Positions 7,289-15,603 of a stretch of DNA of 36,589 bases are shown piece by piece. Source of the stretch: Funiculus sociatus GB2-C1 (GTDB lineage Bacteria > Cyanobacteriota > Cyanobacteriia > Cyanobacteriales > FACHB-T130); NCBI RefSeq assembly GCF_039962115.1, contig NZ_JAMPKJ010000058.1:1-36589 (forward strand), read 5' to 3'. The notes under the pieces are model-generated. The model had not been told where the DNA came from and ran no database searches. It saw only the letters and a program-made list of their open reading frames with translations. Position 1 is the first letter of the stretch. Each line of letters opens with the position of its first letter. The translations under genes were made by a program, and so were the position numbers.

Positions 7289-7345
7289 ATATTCAGAAGG
7301 GCTAACAAGAAACTTTCTATTCAGGCTTAGAGGTGATTGAACCTT

Positions 7346-7493
7346 AGAGGATGTCCCAGAAGTGTCACAATTTTTGATCCCCCCAGCTCCCCTTTCCAGG
7401 GGGGAGAATCAAGTCTTAGTCCCCTTGAGAAGGGGGATTTAGGGGGATCTCCACCCTAGAAGCGTCTCGATTATGACTTTTCGGACATCCTCT
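7346..7493. repeat. 148-bp MITE-like element with 11-bp terminal inverted repeats
   Basis: AGAGGATGTCC at 7346-7356 is repeated in inverse as GGACATCCTCT at 7483-7493. Both ends are next to TA, the target of IS630/Tc1-mariner-like transposases. The interior is non-coding and holds a C-rich and G-rich pair (CCCCTTTCCAGGGGGGAG and CCCCTTGAGAAGGGGGAT) that would fold strongly. Interiors of this type are common in filamentous cyanobacteria. Confidence 0.65.
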
Positions 7494-7542
7494 TAGAAAC
7501 AAACCTTTAGCATAAGTTCGGTAAATATAAGCCGATTGAGTT

Positions 7543-8886
7543 ATGAAATTTGATTATGACCTTCTTGTAATTGGTGCGGGGCCCGGAGGACTTGCTGCTT
7601 CCGAACGGGCGGCTGGCTATGGCGCTCGTGTTGCGATCGCAGAACAGGATTCAGTCGGCGGTACTTGTGTCATCCGAGGCTGTATTCCTGAAAAACTAAT
7701 GTCCTTTGCTGCTGAGTTCTCTGATGATTCTCAAGTTGCAGCAGGCTATGGCTGGAATCAAGCCGAATCCGCCTTTGATTGGCAGCAATTCATTGCGGCT
7801 AAGGAGCGGGAAATCCACCGTCTGAGCCAAGTACACAATCAAAAACTTGAGAAAGCAGGAGTCGCGCTGATTAAGGGGAAAGCCGCCTTTATCGATGCTC
7901 ATACCTTAGAGGTTGCTGGGCGCAAAATTACTGCTGACAAAATTTTGATTGCGGTGGGAGCAAAAGACGTAAAACCAGAGATACCGGGAAGTGAAAATAC
8001 CATCACTTCGAGCCAACTCTTTAGTCTGAAGCAGCAACCCAAGCATATTGCAGTCATTGGTGGTAACTATATTCCTGTGAAATTAGCGGGTATCCTGAAC
8101 AACCTCGGCTGTCAAGTTACTCAGGTATTTCTGGAAGACCATATCTTATCTGCTTTTGAGGAAGATATTGCCTTAGCCGTGCAAGAAGGGATGACCAAGC
8201 GAGGGATTCAGATTCTCGAAAACACTGCGGTAAAAGAAATTAAACGGGTGGGAGATGAGCTGGATTTGATACTGTCAGGAAAAAACGCAAACACATTGAG
8301 CGTGGATACTGTCCTGTTTGCTCTATGTCGTACCCCTAATAACAGTGGCTTGGATCTGGAGAAAGCTGGTATTCAGCTCCAAAGAGGTGCAATTGTGGTG
8401 GATGAGTACAACCGAACGACACAAGCGAATATTTTTGCAGTTGGGGACTGTATCAATCGAATTAATTTTACTCCAGTTGCGATCGCTCAAGGTCGCGCTT
8501 TTGCTGATACTCAATTTGGCAACAACCCCCGCACGGTTTGCTATGAATATGTTCCATCAACCGTTAGTTCTCAGCCACAGGCGGCTACGGTTGGCTTCAG
8601 TGAAGCCGAAGCCCGTGAAAAACTGGGTGACTCTGTGCGATGCTATTGCTCCAAGTTTCGTCCCCTTTTACACAGTCTGACTAACCGGGATGAGAAAACC
8701 CTAATCAAGTTAGTTGTTGATAGTCGCTCAGATCGGGTGCTAGGCGCTCACATGGTGGGTGAGGGGGCGATAGAGATTATTCAATGTCTGGCTTTAGCCC
8801 TCCGCGTAGGCGCAACCAAGAAACATTTCGATGAAACCATCGGCATTCATCCTTCAATTGCCGAAGAGTTTCTCACTCTGCGTTAA
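7543..8886 (+). CDS. glutathione-reductase-like flavoprotein disulfide reductase, divergent
   Basis: A 447-residue member of the class I pyridine-nucleotide disulfide oxidoreductases. The FAD-binding VIGAGPGG opens the protein. The redox-active disulfide is C42/C47 in GGTCVIRGCIPEK, the glutathione-reductase form. A second FAD motif is FAVGDC, and the dimerisation domain ends in GIHPSIAEEF with the catalytic His-Glu pair. Three positions depart from glutathione reductase. The Lys next to the flavin (human K66) is E50. Its partner Glu (human E201) is K180. The NADPH-binding arginines (human R218 and R224) are L197 and S203, and the nucleotide-binding motif reads GGNY instead of GGGY. It is therefore a close relative of Gor that probably does not use NADPH in the usual way. 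The gene is complete and stands alone after the MITE. Confidence 0.85.
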   Translation: MKFDYDLLVIGAGPGGLAASERAAGYGARVAIAEQDSVGGTCVIRGCIPEKLMSFAAEFSDDSQVAAGYGWNQAESAFDWQQFIAAKEREIHRLSQVHNQKLEKAGVALIKGKAAFIDAHTLEVAGRKITADKILIAVGAKDVKPEIPGSENTITSSQLFSLKQQPKHIAVIGGNYIPVKLAGILNNLGCQVTQVFLEDHILSAFEEDIALAVQEGMTKRGIQILENTAVKEIKRVGDELDLILSGKNANTLSVDTVLFALCRTPNNSGLDLEKAGIQLQRGAIVVDEYNRTTQANIFAVGDCINRINFTPVAIAQGRAFADTQFGNNPRTVCYEYVPSTVSSQPQAATVGFSEAEAREKLGDSVRCYCSKFRPLLHSLTNRDEKTLIKLVVDSRSDRVLGAHMVGEGAIEIIQCLALALRVGATKKHFDETIGIHPSIAEEFLTLR

Positions 8887-8986
8887 TCTCACTGATCTAC
8901 TTTTAGTTCTATTTGTGCTGCAATCGGGCGATCGCTATTATTGTATCCGCCAACCCGAAACTGCGATCGCTTCCCTTCAAAGAGTG

Positions 8987-9136
8987 TTAGACAAAATGCG
9001 ATCGCTCTTTTCGTTGCTGAAGAGAGGAGATGCGATCGCATTCAGGCAAATCCCACTGTTGAGATTCCAACCAGAGTTTGAAAAACGCTTCACCAACCAG
9101 TTGTCGTAGTTCTAACCTGATGATGGGGATGTGCAT
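8987..9136 (-). CDS. possible 49-aa ORF or gene remnant
   Basis: An ATG-started frame reading MHIPIIRLELRQLVGEAFFK, continuing with LWLESQQWDL and ending in a charged tail. The first 30 residues look protein-like (hydrophobic/charged alternation, Trp-rich) and the last 15 fall in a stretch with several HIP1 octamers, which suggests a truncated gene. It lies between two convergent genes. No ribosome site is obvious. I do not recognise it. Confidence 0.25.
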   Translation of the reverse strand: MHIPIIRLELRQLVGEAFFKLWLESQQWDLPECDRISSLQQRKERSHFV

Positions 9137-9178
9137 TAGCTGCTGTGTTAATCTTCTCAATCCTTTTCAATAAGGGGC

Positions 9179-12100
9179 TTATACTTTACCAAAACCTTTG
9201 GGCTTTTTCTTAGAATTGCATTTCTTGGCTTTCTGATTAAAATTGGGGAAGTTTCTTGCTGTGGAGTTGAGGTCATTGGGGAGCATTGCAAGAGCGTTCC
9301 GAGAGTTAATAGTGTGAGGATGATCTAACCCTAACCGTTCCTGACGAATTTCTAAAGCTTGTAACAACAGAGGTTCCGCTTTGTTAAAGCGTTTCTGCAT
9401 AAAATAGAGCATAGCAAGATTGTGTAGGTCAGTAGCTACCTCATCATGGTTATCTCCTAGTAAGCGTTTGTCGATTTCCAAAGCTTGCATAGACAGGGGT
9501 TCGGCATCCTTGTAGCGACCTTGCTTTAGATGGAGTCCAGCCAGATTATTCAGGCTAGCGGCTATATCCCGATGGTTTTCTCCTAGCCAGCGTCGTTTCA
9601 GTTCCAAAGCTTGCATATACAAGGGTTCAGCTTCCTGATAACGACCCTGAGCTTCGTGGATCATTGCTAGGTTATTCAGGGTAGTTGCGACATCGGGATG
9701 GTCATCTCCCGGCAAACTTTGGTAAATTTTCAAAGCTTGTAGACACAATCGTTCCGCCTTTCTATAACGCTTCTGAGCATAGTAGAGCAATGCCAGGTTA
9801 TTCAAGCTTTGACCTACATTCGGATGGGTTTTTCCCAGCAAGCGTTGTCTCAATTCCAAGGCTTGCTGGTGCTGGTGTTCAGCCTCGCTGTATCGACCCT
9901 GAGCATGATAGAGTTCTGCCAGATTGTTGAGGCAAAATGCTACATCGGGGTGATCTTCTCCAAGAATGCATTTTTGCAGCTTCAGGGTTTGCAGATATAG
10001 GGATTCCGCCTCGCTGTAATCACCCTGAGCTGCGTAGAGGAGTCCCAGGTTATTCATCAGAGTAGTTAACTCAACTGCTGCGTTCGGATCTTTTGCTCCT
10101 AACAAGCGTTCTTGAAGTCCAAAGGCTTTCAAATACAAAGGTTTTGCTTCACTGTAACGACCCTGAGCCTCGTAGATCAGCGCCAGCTTGCTCAAGCTAC
10201 TAGCTAAGCTGCTTAAGGCAGTAGTCAGATCGTCTTTTTTGTGAAAGCGTTTACAGAGTCCTAAGGCTTCTAAACCTCGGAGTTCAGCTTCATTGTAACG
10301 ACCTTGAAAATAGTAGATCGATGCCAAAGTATTTAGGTATGTAACTATGGTCGAACAGTCTTCTTCAGGCGGCTGTTGAGCCAGTTTCAAGGCTTCTAGA
10401 CATCGAAGTTCAGCTTCCCTGTAGAGTCCCTGACGGCAGTATAGTTTTGCTAAATTATGCTGGCTGATTGCCACATAGGAATGATCTGAGCCGAAGCAAC
10501 TTTGAGTTATACTCAAGCACTGCTTGAACCAGGGTTCGGCTTGCTCATATAATCCTTGAGCTTTGTAGAACTGACCTAATCCCGTAAAAGCTATGATTAA
10601 AACCTTATTGTTGAAGTCCCTACAGTCTTTATATTTGCCTAGCTCTGCCATATGGGGTACGGCAGGGGCAAGTTCCTGAAGCCGCTGACGGGTTGGTGAT
10701 TCTGAAATTTGCTTTGCTACTGCCACTATTGCCGCTAGGAACCCTTGTTTTAAATCATTCACCTGCGCCGACTGTTCTCGCTTGTCTCGCAAAAATTCTC
10801 GAATCAACTGATGCAGGCGGTAGGTTTCCTCTCCTGTGCGCTGTAGCAGGTTGAAACGCACTAAATCAGCTCTGGCTTCTTCCAGAATGTCTAGCTCAAT
10901 CTCCTCATTTTCCGAGGAAGGCATATTGCTGTATGCCTGTTTCACCAAATCCCAAGGAATATCAGCCGAGGCAAACAAACTTAGTAAACAGCCCAAAAAT
11001 TGAGCATCTTCATCTAATCGTTCCCAACTCAACTCAAAGGCATCAGCTACCCCCAATCGCGCAGTCATTGTGGAGTCAGCTTCGAGAACCGATCTGTGTC
11101 TGAGCCGCTTTTTCTCCAGTCGAGACAGCATTGCCTTAAGCGACAAATCTGGGTCACGTTCCAGATAGCGCCCAACTAACTCCAACCCCAAGGGCAAATA
11201 GTCCAGCCATTGACAGAGTTGCTCAGCAATATCTGATTCCTGTTGAATGCGTTGAACACCAACCAGCGACGTTAATAAATCCAGTGCTGCTTCTGGCTGC
11301 AATTTATCAAGCGGTAAGTGTTCCACAGGTCGCCCCAACTCTTCCCGCGTTGTGAGCAACACCTTAAACCGGGATGATTCCGGCGGTTTATAAGGATTTA
11401 CCTGCTGTCTGTAGTTGGTGACATCATCGATAACTATCAGCCAGTCTCCCTTTTGCCAATTTCGCCAGCAGTAGTTCAACTGAGTTGGTAAATCCCAATC
11501 TTCCGGGGGGTTCAGGTTTAAGAGACTACGGGCAAAATTAACCACTTGAATCCCAACGTCGCCATCTCTGGCATCAACCCAGCAAACACCACCTGCGCCA
11601 TCACCGAAACCCTGTAAATGGTGCCGCGCATATTGAATCGCCAGTTCCGTTTTGCCAACGCCGCCCATGCCTACAATTGCGGCAATTGTCAGCTTATTCT
11701 GTTGTTCTCCTCCCTGGATAAGAACAGCAGGGGGAGTCAACAACTGATGTAGCCTTTCAAGTTCGCGATCGCGCCCGAACAACTGCACTGCACCACTGGG
11801 AGGAATATTCTCGTGATAATTACCCCTGTGTTCATCAACAGCACTATTTCCAGGGAAGAGAAAATTCAGAGCAGCATATCGTTGCGGTAACTCTTCCAAC
11901 TTCACCCGATTTACTGGTTCCTCAATCTGAAGCGTAGTGTCGTAAATCCAGAATTCATCGAAGTTGCAGAGGACAACATATCGAGGCTGGGGTATTAACT
12001 TGTCCCAATATTCAAAAACTTGTTGATGGTGTTTCTCAAGCTTCTCGCCACGACTCTTCATTTCCAGTAGAAGCCGTGGACGCCATACTAAGTCTGCAAA

Positions 12101-12286
12101 TTTTGTGTGCTGCCCTGATGACTTAACCCTAAACTGAGTCTGTGCTCCCGCCTCCCTGCATCCCTTATGCCCAAAAGCTTTGAAGAGGGCTTCGTAGAAG
12201 AACTGGTCTTCACCCTTTTCATCACCTTTGAGGGTATGACGGACATAGTTGACGAAGTTTTTGATTTTGCCCAGTGTATCGGTCAT
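9179..12286 (-). CDS. nuclease-STAND-TPR protein: MmeI-type PD-(D/E)XK domain, NB-ARC NTPase and C-terminal TPR array
   Basis: A 1035-residue, three-part protein. Residues 1-145 resemble the N-terminal nuclease domain of MmeI-like type IIG restriction enzymes, with D65, nine residues, then E75-M-K77 (the PD-(D/E)XK active site) and the family-like stretch VVLCNFDEFWIYD near 104-116. Residues about 165-500 are an NB-ARC/AP-ATPase: GRDREL at 171, Walker A GMGGVGKT at 206-213, Walker B LIVIDDV at 283-289, TTRE at 312, LPLGLEL at 364 and an MHD-like LHQ at 491. Residues about 565-1000 are roughly ten kinesin-light-chain-type TPRs with a 42-residue period. The C-terminus is Lys-rich. Effector, switch and sensor order is that of NLR-like antiviral STAND proteins. 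Target and trigger are unknown. It stands 129 bp downstream of an ATPase gene on the same strand. Confidence 0.88.
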   Translation of the reverse strand: MTDTLGKIKNFVNYVRHTLKGDEKGEDQFFYEALFKAFGHKGCREAGAQTQFRVKSSGQHTKFADLVWRPRLLLEMKSRGEKLEKHHQQVFEYWDKLIPQPRYVVLCNFDEFWIYDTTLQIEEPVNRVKLEELPQRYAALNFLFPGNSAVDEHRGNYHENIPPSGAVQLFGRDRELERLHQLLTPPAVLIQGGEQQNKLTIAAIVGMGGVGKTELAIQYARHHLQGFGDGAGGVCWVDARDGDVGIQVVNFARSLLNLNPPEDWDLPTQLNYCWRNWQKGDWLIVIDDVTNYRQQVNPYKPPESSRFKVLLTTREELGRPVEHLPLDKLQPEAALDLLTSLVGVQRIQQESDIAEQLCQWLDYLPLGLELVGRYLERDPDLSLKAMLSRLEKKRLRHRSVLEADSTMTARLGVADAFELSWERLDEDAQFLGCLLSLFASADIPWDLVKQAYSNMPSSENEEIELDILEEARADLVRFNLLQRTGEETYRLHQLIREFLRDKREQSAQVNDLKQGFLAAIVAVAKQISESPTRQRLQELAPAVPHMAELGKYKDCRDFNNKVLIIAFTGLGQFYKAQGLYEQAEPWFKQCLSITQSCFGSDHSYVAISQHNLAKLYCRQGLYREAELRCLEALKLAQQPPEEDCSTIVTYLNTLASIYYFQGRYNEAELRGLEALGLCKRFHKKDDLTTALSSLASSLSKLALIYEAQGRYSEAKPLYLKAFGLQERLLGAKDPNAAVELTTLMNNLGLLYAAQGDYSEAESLYLQTLKLQKCILGEDHPDVAFCLNNLAELYHAQGRYSEAEHQHQQALELRQRLLGKTHPNVGQSLNNLALLYYAQKRYRKAERLCLQALKIYQSLPGDDHPDVATTLNNLAMIHEAQGRYQEAEPLYMQALELKRRWLGENHRDIAASLNNLAGLHLKQGRYKDAEPLSMQALEIDKRLLGDNHDEVATDLHNLAMLYFMQKRFNKAEPLLLQALEIRQERLGLDHPHTINSRNALAMLPNDLNSTARNFPNFNQKAKKCNSKKKPKGFGKV

Positions 12287-12415
12287 TGAACTACTTGAGG
12301 CTTGCCCCTCGCTAACCGTGAGCTGTTATGTGATTAGTATTTGATACAGACTAGCGTAGTTGAAATGAATAGATAGCCCTTAAGAGATCGCTCTCCGCTC
12401 TCGCAGAGCTTGGTA

Positions 12416-13657
12416 TCAACTCAGGCGCTGGCGAAGCCACAACGCAAATAGAGGTAGAGCCAATCGGTAGCCTTGCTCAGAACCGTAAATCAAGCCTTTG
12501 TGCTGCAATCCCGCGATCGCACCTTGGAGACTGCCCCCTCTAGACAGGTAATGCTTGTGAATGTAATCGCGACTTTGTGGCTTGTCAGTAGGGTCTAACG
12601 CCAGAGACTCCAACAGATGCGCCTGATTCGCTGGAAGCAGCATCAGTAATGACTCGAAGACCATCGATAGGTCAGCTAGCAGTTCTTGGATTGCCTGCTG
12701 GACGTGCCAATCGCGAATTAACCCGTCAGAAACTCGTACCGACTTTAGGCGTCGCACCAGTGCCGAAGCATCGCCTAAGTGTCCCTGCACCGCATTGACA
12801 AACAGTTCCAGCGCTTGCGATCGCGGATCGAATGTCAACCCTTCGCCATGCAAAACTTCCTGAACCCAAGCAGCAACAACATCATTAGCTAAGGGAGCCA
12901 GCTTCACGATTTCCAAATGATTCCCCGGTTCATCCGCATGAAGACTGATTTCTGCAATCGTTGCCACCAGTACATAACTCACCTGAGTCTGGCGCTCGAT
13001 TTCTTTTCGCAAAAATGTTTCCCACACCCCATTGCGATCCCAAGAGCGGATATGGGGAAAGCTTTCCAAAATCAGCACCACCCGTCCGCCGGAAGATTCG
13101 GCTAACCCTTGCAGGAGATCGAGTAATACCTCAAATGCGCTCCATTGCAGCTCTTGGCTCTCTACCCGAACGGGTTTCAGCCGCTCTCTGCCATTTCCTT
13201 CGTCTTTCAGGACAAATAATTCAGCGGCCTTGCGTTCAATCCATTCTCTGATGAAAGCTTGAGCCGTTGTACTTTGAAACGTCTGGTCTATGCTCTCGCA
13301 CAGCAGTTGCACGAAGCGCTGACCATCAGTAACCCGGATGCAGTCAACCTCTAGGATTTTAACTCCAACTTCCTGAGCCGCCCGCCGTACCAGAGTCCGC
13401 CGTCCGCTTCCCGGCACTCCAGCAATTAGCAAGTCGCCATCACGGGCTAAAACTTGGGTAATTCGCTGGAATTGCGCTTGCCGCCCCACCAATTGAAACG
13501 GTGCTGATAAATCCACAAGATTCACGGCTTTAGCTTCCCGATCCCAAGTGTAGAAACCTTCCGGCGGCACGCCTTGACTCGTTGGCAAGCCGCCAACTGT
13601 ATCGGTGGGCGAGCCAGGGCTGAGGTTAAGCATTGATTTGCCAATCGATTCTCTCAT
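12416..13657 (-). CDS. AAA/STAND-like ATPase with altered P-loop
   Basis: A 413-residue protein. FQLVGRQAQFQRI at 54-66 is the lead-in found in Orc/STAND-type ATPases. The P-loop at 80-88 reads GVPGSGRRT, so the invariant Lys is Arg. The Walker B equivalent, VVLILES near 193-199, ends in Glu instead of Asp. A helical region and a likely C-terminal winged helix (LLESLALDP to GLIYGSEQGYRLALPLFALWLRQ) follow, as in archaeal-type ATPases of the PF01637 group. It probably binds ATP weakly or hydrolyses it slowly, if at all. An ATG at M9 is a possible alternative start. It is the gene upstream of the nuclease-STAND-TPR gene and divergent from the mrp operon. Confidence 0.65.
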   Translation of the reverse strand: MRESIGKSMLNLSPGSPTDTVGGLPTSQGVPPEGFYTWDREAKAVNLVDLSAPFQLVGRQAQFQRITQVLARDGDLLIAGVPGSGRRTLVRRAAQEVGVKILEVDCIRVTDGQRFVQLLCESIDQTFQSTTAQAFIREWIERKAAELFVLKDEGNGRERLKPVRVESQELQWSAFEVLLDLLQGLAESSGGRVVLILESFPHIRSWDRNGVWETFLRKEIERQTQVSYVLVATIAEISLHADEPGNHLEIVKLAPLANDVVAAWVQEVLHGEGLTFDPRSQALELFVNAVQGHLGDASALVRRLKSVRVSDGLIRDWHVQQAIQELLADLSMVFESLLMLLPANQAHLLESLALDPTDKPQSRDYIHKHYLSRGGSLQGAIAGLQHKGLIYGSEQGYRLALPLFALWLRQRLS

Positions 13658-13741
13658 CCGGCTATTGCTGCGTGTTTTATCCTACCCGATCTCAAGCTCA
13701 AACCAACAAGTTAGTGTGGCATGAGTCTATAGTTTACCCTG

Positions 13742-13787
13742 GCACTTTTCAATAGTGTTAATGTTCTTTAGCACTATTGAAAAGTGC
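13742..13787. promoter_or_regulatory. 16-bp perfect inverted repeat, probable operator
   Basis: GCACTTTTCAATAGTG (13742-13757) and its exact complement CACTATTGAAAAGTGC (13772-13787) are separated by 14 bases. A partial third copy, TTTTAGCACCATTTGACA, follows at about 13796-13813. The site lies between the divergent ATPase gene and the mrp operon, about 50 bp before the mrpC start. No T tract follows, so an operator for a dimeric regulator is likelier than a terminator. Confidence 0.55.
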
Positions 13788-13837
13788 TATATATGTTTTA
13801 GCACCATTTGACAGGCATTTACTCATAGGCAATTCCC

Positions 13838-14173
13838 GTGTTAGAAGCATTCGTCTTCGCAACAATATTCTGCGGATTTTTCGGCATCATCCTTAAAAAA
13901 AACCTGGTTATGAAGATCATCTCTATGGATGTCATGAGTACGGGGGTTATCGCCTATTACGTACTGGTTGCATCGCGAGATGGTTTATTCACACCCATTA
14001 TTTCAGACGGCACAAATGTCACTTACTCTGATCCGGTTCCCCAGGCGGTGATATTGACGGGGATTGTGATCGGCTTTTCAATTCAGTGCGTAATGCTGGT
14101 CGGTGTCATGAAGCTGGCACGGGATAATCCGACATTGGAAAGCAACGAGATCGAGAAGAGCAATACGCCATGA
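13838..14173 (+). CDS. mrpC: Mrp antiporter subunit C (NuoK-like)
   Basis: A 111-residue subunit of the multi-subunit Mrp Na+/H+ antiporter in the cytoplasmic membrane. Three hydrophobic helices carry the family sequence FGIILKKNLVMKIISMDVM, a stretch typical of cyanobacterial MrpC and related to NuoK of complex I. Translation starts at a GTG at 13838 with no strong ribosome site. It is the first gene of the operon. Its stop overlaps the start of mrpD by four bases (ATGA). The possible operator at 13742-13787 would control it and all later genes. Mrp complexes export Na+ in exchange for protons and support alkali and salt tolerance. Confidence 0.85.
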   Translation: MLEAFVFATIFCGFFGIILKKNLVMKIISMDVMSTGVIAYYVLVASRDGLFTPIISDGTNVTYSDPVPQAVILTGIVIGFSIQCVMLVGVMKLARDNPTLESNEIEKSNTP

Positions 14174-15603
14174 CTACCATTACCATCGCATGGATCGCAC
14201 TACCGTTTTTTTTGGGCTTCACCATTTATCTGTTACCCAAGCTTGACAGAATTCTCGCATTGTGCGTGGCTTTTGTTTCGGCTGGATATGCGTTGCAGCT
14301 ATTTGTCGAACAGTCGCCCCTGACACTACAGTTACTAGATCATTTCGGCGTCACATTAATCGTCGATCAGTTAAGCGGCTATTTTATATTGACAAATGCG
14401 CTAGTAACAGCCGCAGTCATCCTCTACTGTTGGCACAGCGATAAAACTGCTTTTTTCTATGCACAAGCCATCATTCTGCATGGCAGCATCAATGCCGCGT
14501 TTGCCTGTGCGGACTTTATCAGTTTATACGTGGCGCTAGAGGTGAGCGGGATTGCCGCGTTTCTCTTGATTGCCTATCCCCGCACCGATCGCTCGATTTG
14601 GGTGGCCTTGCGGTATCTCTTTATCAGCAACACGGCGATGCTGTTTTATCTGGTGGGTGCGGTGCTTGCCTATCAGACAAATCATTCGTTTAGTTTTGCA
14701 AGTTTGCGCGGCGCACCGCCGGAGGCGCTTGCCCTGATCTTTCTGGGACTCTTGGTTAAGGGGGGAATTTTTGTATCGGGATTGTGGTTGCCATTGACCC
14801 ACTCCGAATCGGAGACGCCAGTATCGGCGATGCTGTCGGGAGTTGTGGTCAAAGCTGGAGTCTATCCGCTAGTGCGTTGTGCGCTAATGGTGGATGAACT
14901 CGATCCACTCATCCGGATTTTCGGAGTTGGGACAGCGCTACTGGGCGTGTTCTATGCTGTCTTTGAAAAGGATGCCAAGCGGATGCTGGCGTTTCATACG
15001 GTTTCGCAGTTAGGCTTTATCCTCGCTGCCCCAGTCGTAGGTGGCTTTTATGCACTGACTCACGGCTTGGTCAAATCGGCACTCTTCCTGATTGCGGGTG
15101 CTTTACCGAGCCGCAACTTCAAAGAGTTGCAACACAAGCCGCTCAGTACAACGCTTTGGATTGCTCTGGTTATTGCCAGCTTCTCGATCTCAGGCTTTCC
15201 CTTGTTGTCTGGCTTTGGGGCGAAGGTGTTGACGACGAAAAATTTACTGCCCTGGCAAGCGATCGCTATGAATGTTGCAGCTTTGGGAACAGCAATCTCG
15301 TTTGCCAAATTCATATTCTTGCCGCATAAAGCGGACGGCGAGGAGGTAGTAAAGCCCGGTTTCTGGCCAGCGGCGATTCTGCTGCTCGGTAGTCTATTTA
15401 TAGCAAACATTGCCTATTACGAAGCTTATACCCTTAAGAATATCGTCAAACCCCTGGCAACCATTGGTCTGGGTTGGTTGGCGTATCTTTTGATTTTTAA
15501 ACACTCCGTACTCAAGCTGCCCCGTGTTGTGGAGCAATTTGAGCATCTGATCGGTGGAATGAGTCTAATGTTGCTCCTGCTCTTCTGGATGGTAATGGCA
15601 TGA
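14170..15603 (+). CDS. mrpD: Mrp antiporter subunit D (NuoL/M/N-like proton-translocating subunit)
   Basis: A 477-residue polytopic membrane protein with about 14 hydrophobic helices, homologous to the antiporter-like subunits of complex I. The essential Glu of helix 5 is visible as E124 in LYVALEVSG and the helix 7 Lys as K228 in SGVVVKAGVYPLV. The HSESETPVSAMLSG loop is diagnostic. This is the only antiporter-like subunit encoded in the operon. It overlaps mrpC by four bases upstream and mrpE by four bases downstream, so expression is probably tightly coupled. Confidence 0.9.
   Translation: MTTITIAWIALPFFLGFTIYLLPKLDRILALCVAFVSAGYALQLFVEQSPLTLQLLDHFGVTLIVDQLSGYFILTNALVTAAVILYCWHSDKTAFFYAQAIILHGSINAAFACADFISLYVALEVSGIAAFLLIAYPRTDRSIWVALRYLFISNTAMLFYLVGAVLAYQTNHSFSFASLRGAPPEALALIFLGLLVKGGIFVSGLWLPLTHSESETPVSAMLSGVVVKAGVYPLVRCALMVDELDPLIRIFGVGTALLGVFYAVFEKDAKRMLAFHTVSQLGFILAAPVVGGFYALTHGLVKSALFLIAGALPSRNFKELQHKPLSTTLWIALVIASFSISGFPLLSGFGAKVLTTKNLLPWQAIAMNVAALGTAISFAKFIFLPHKADGEEVVKPGFWPAAILLLGSLFIANIAYYEAYTLKNIVKPLATIGLGWLAYLLIFKHSVLKLPRVVEQFEHLIGGMSLMLLLLFWMVMA

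Noticed and set aside
7380-7450. Repeated CCCC/GGGG blocks as a possible CRISPR-like array
   Set aside because: There are only two blocks, no regular spacers and clear MITE ends; the same kind of core is seen in the second MITE.
9685-10000. Plus-strand open frames inside the TPR part of the 1035-aa gene
   Set aside because: They are antisense shadows of the repetitive TPR codons, with no ribosome site and no protein-like composition.
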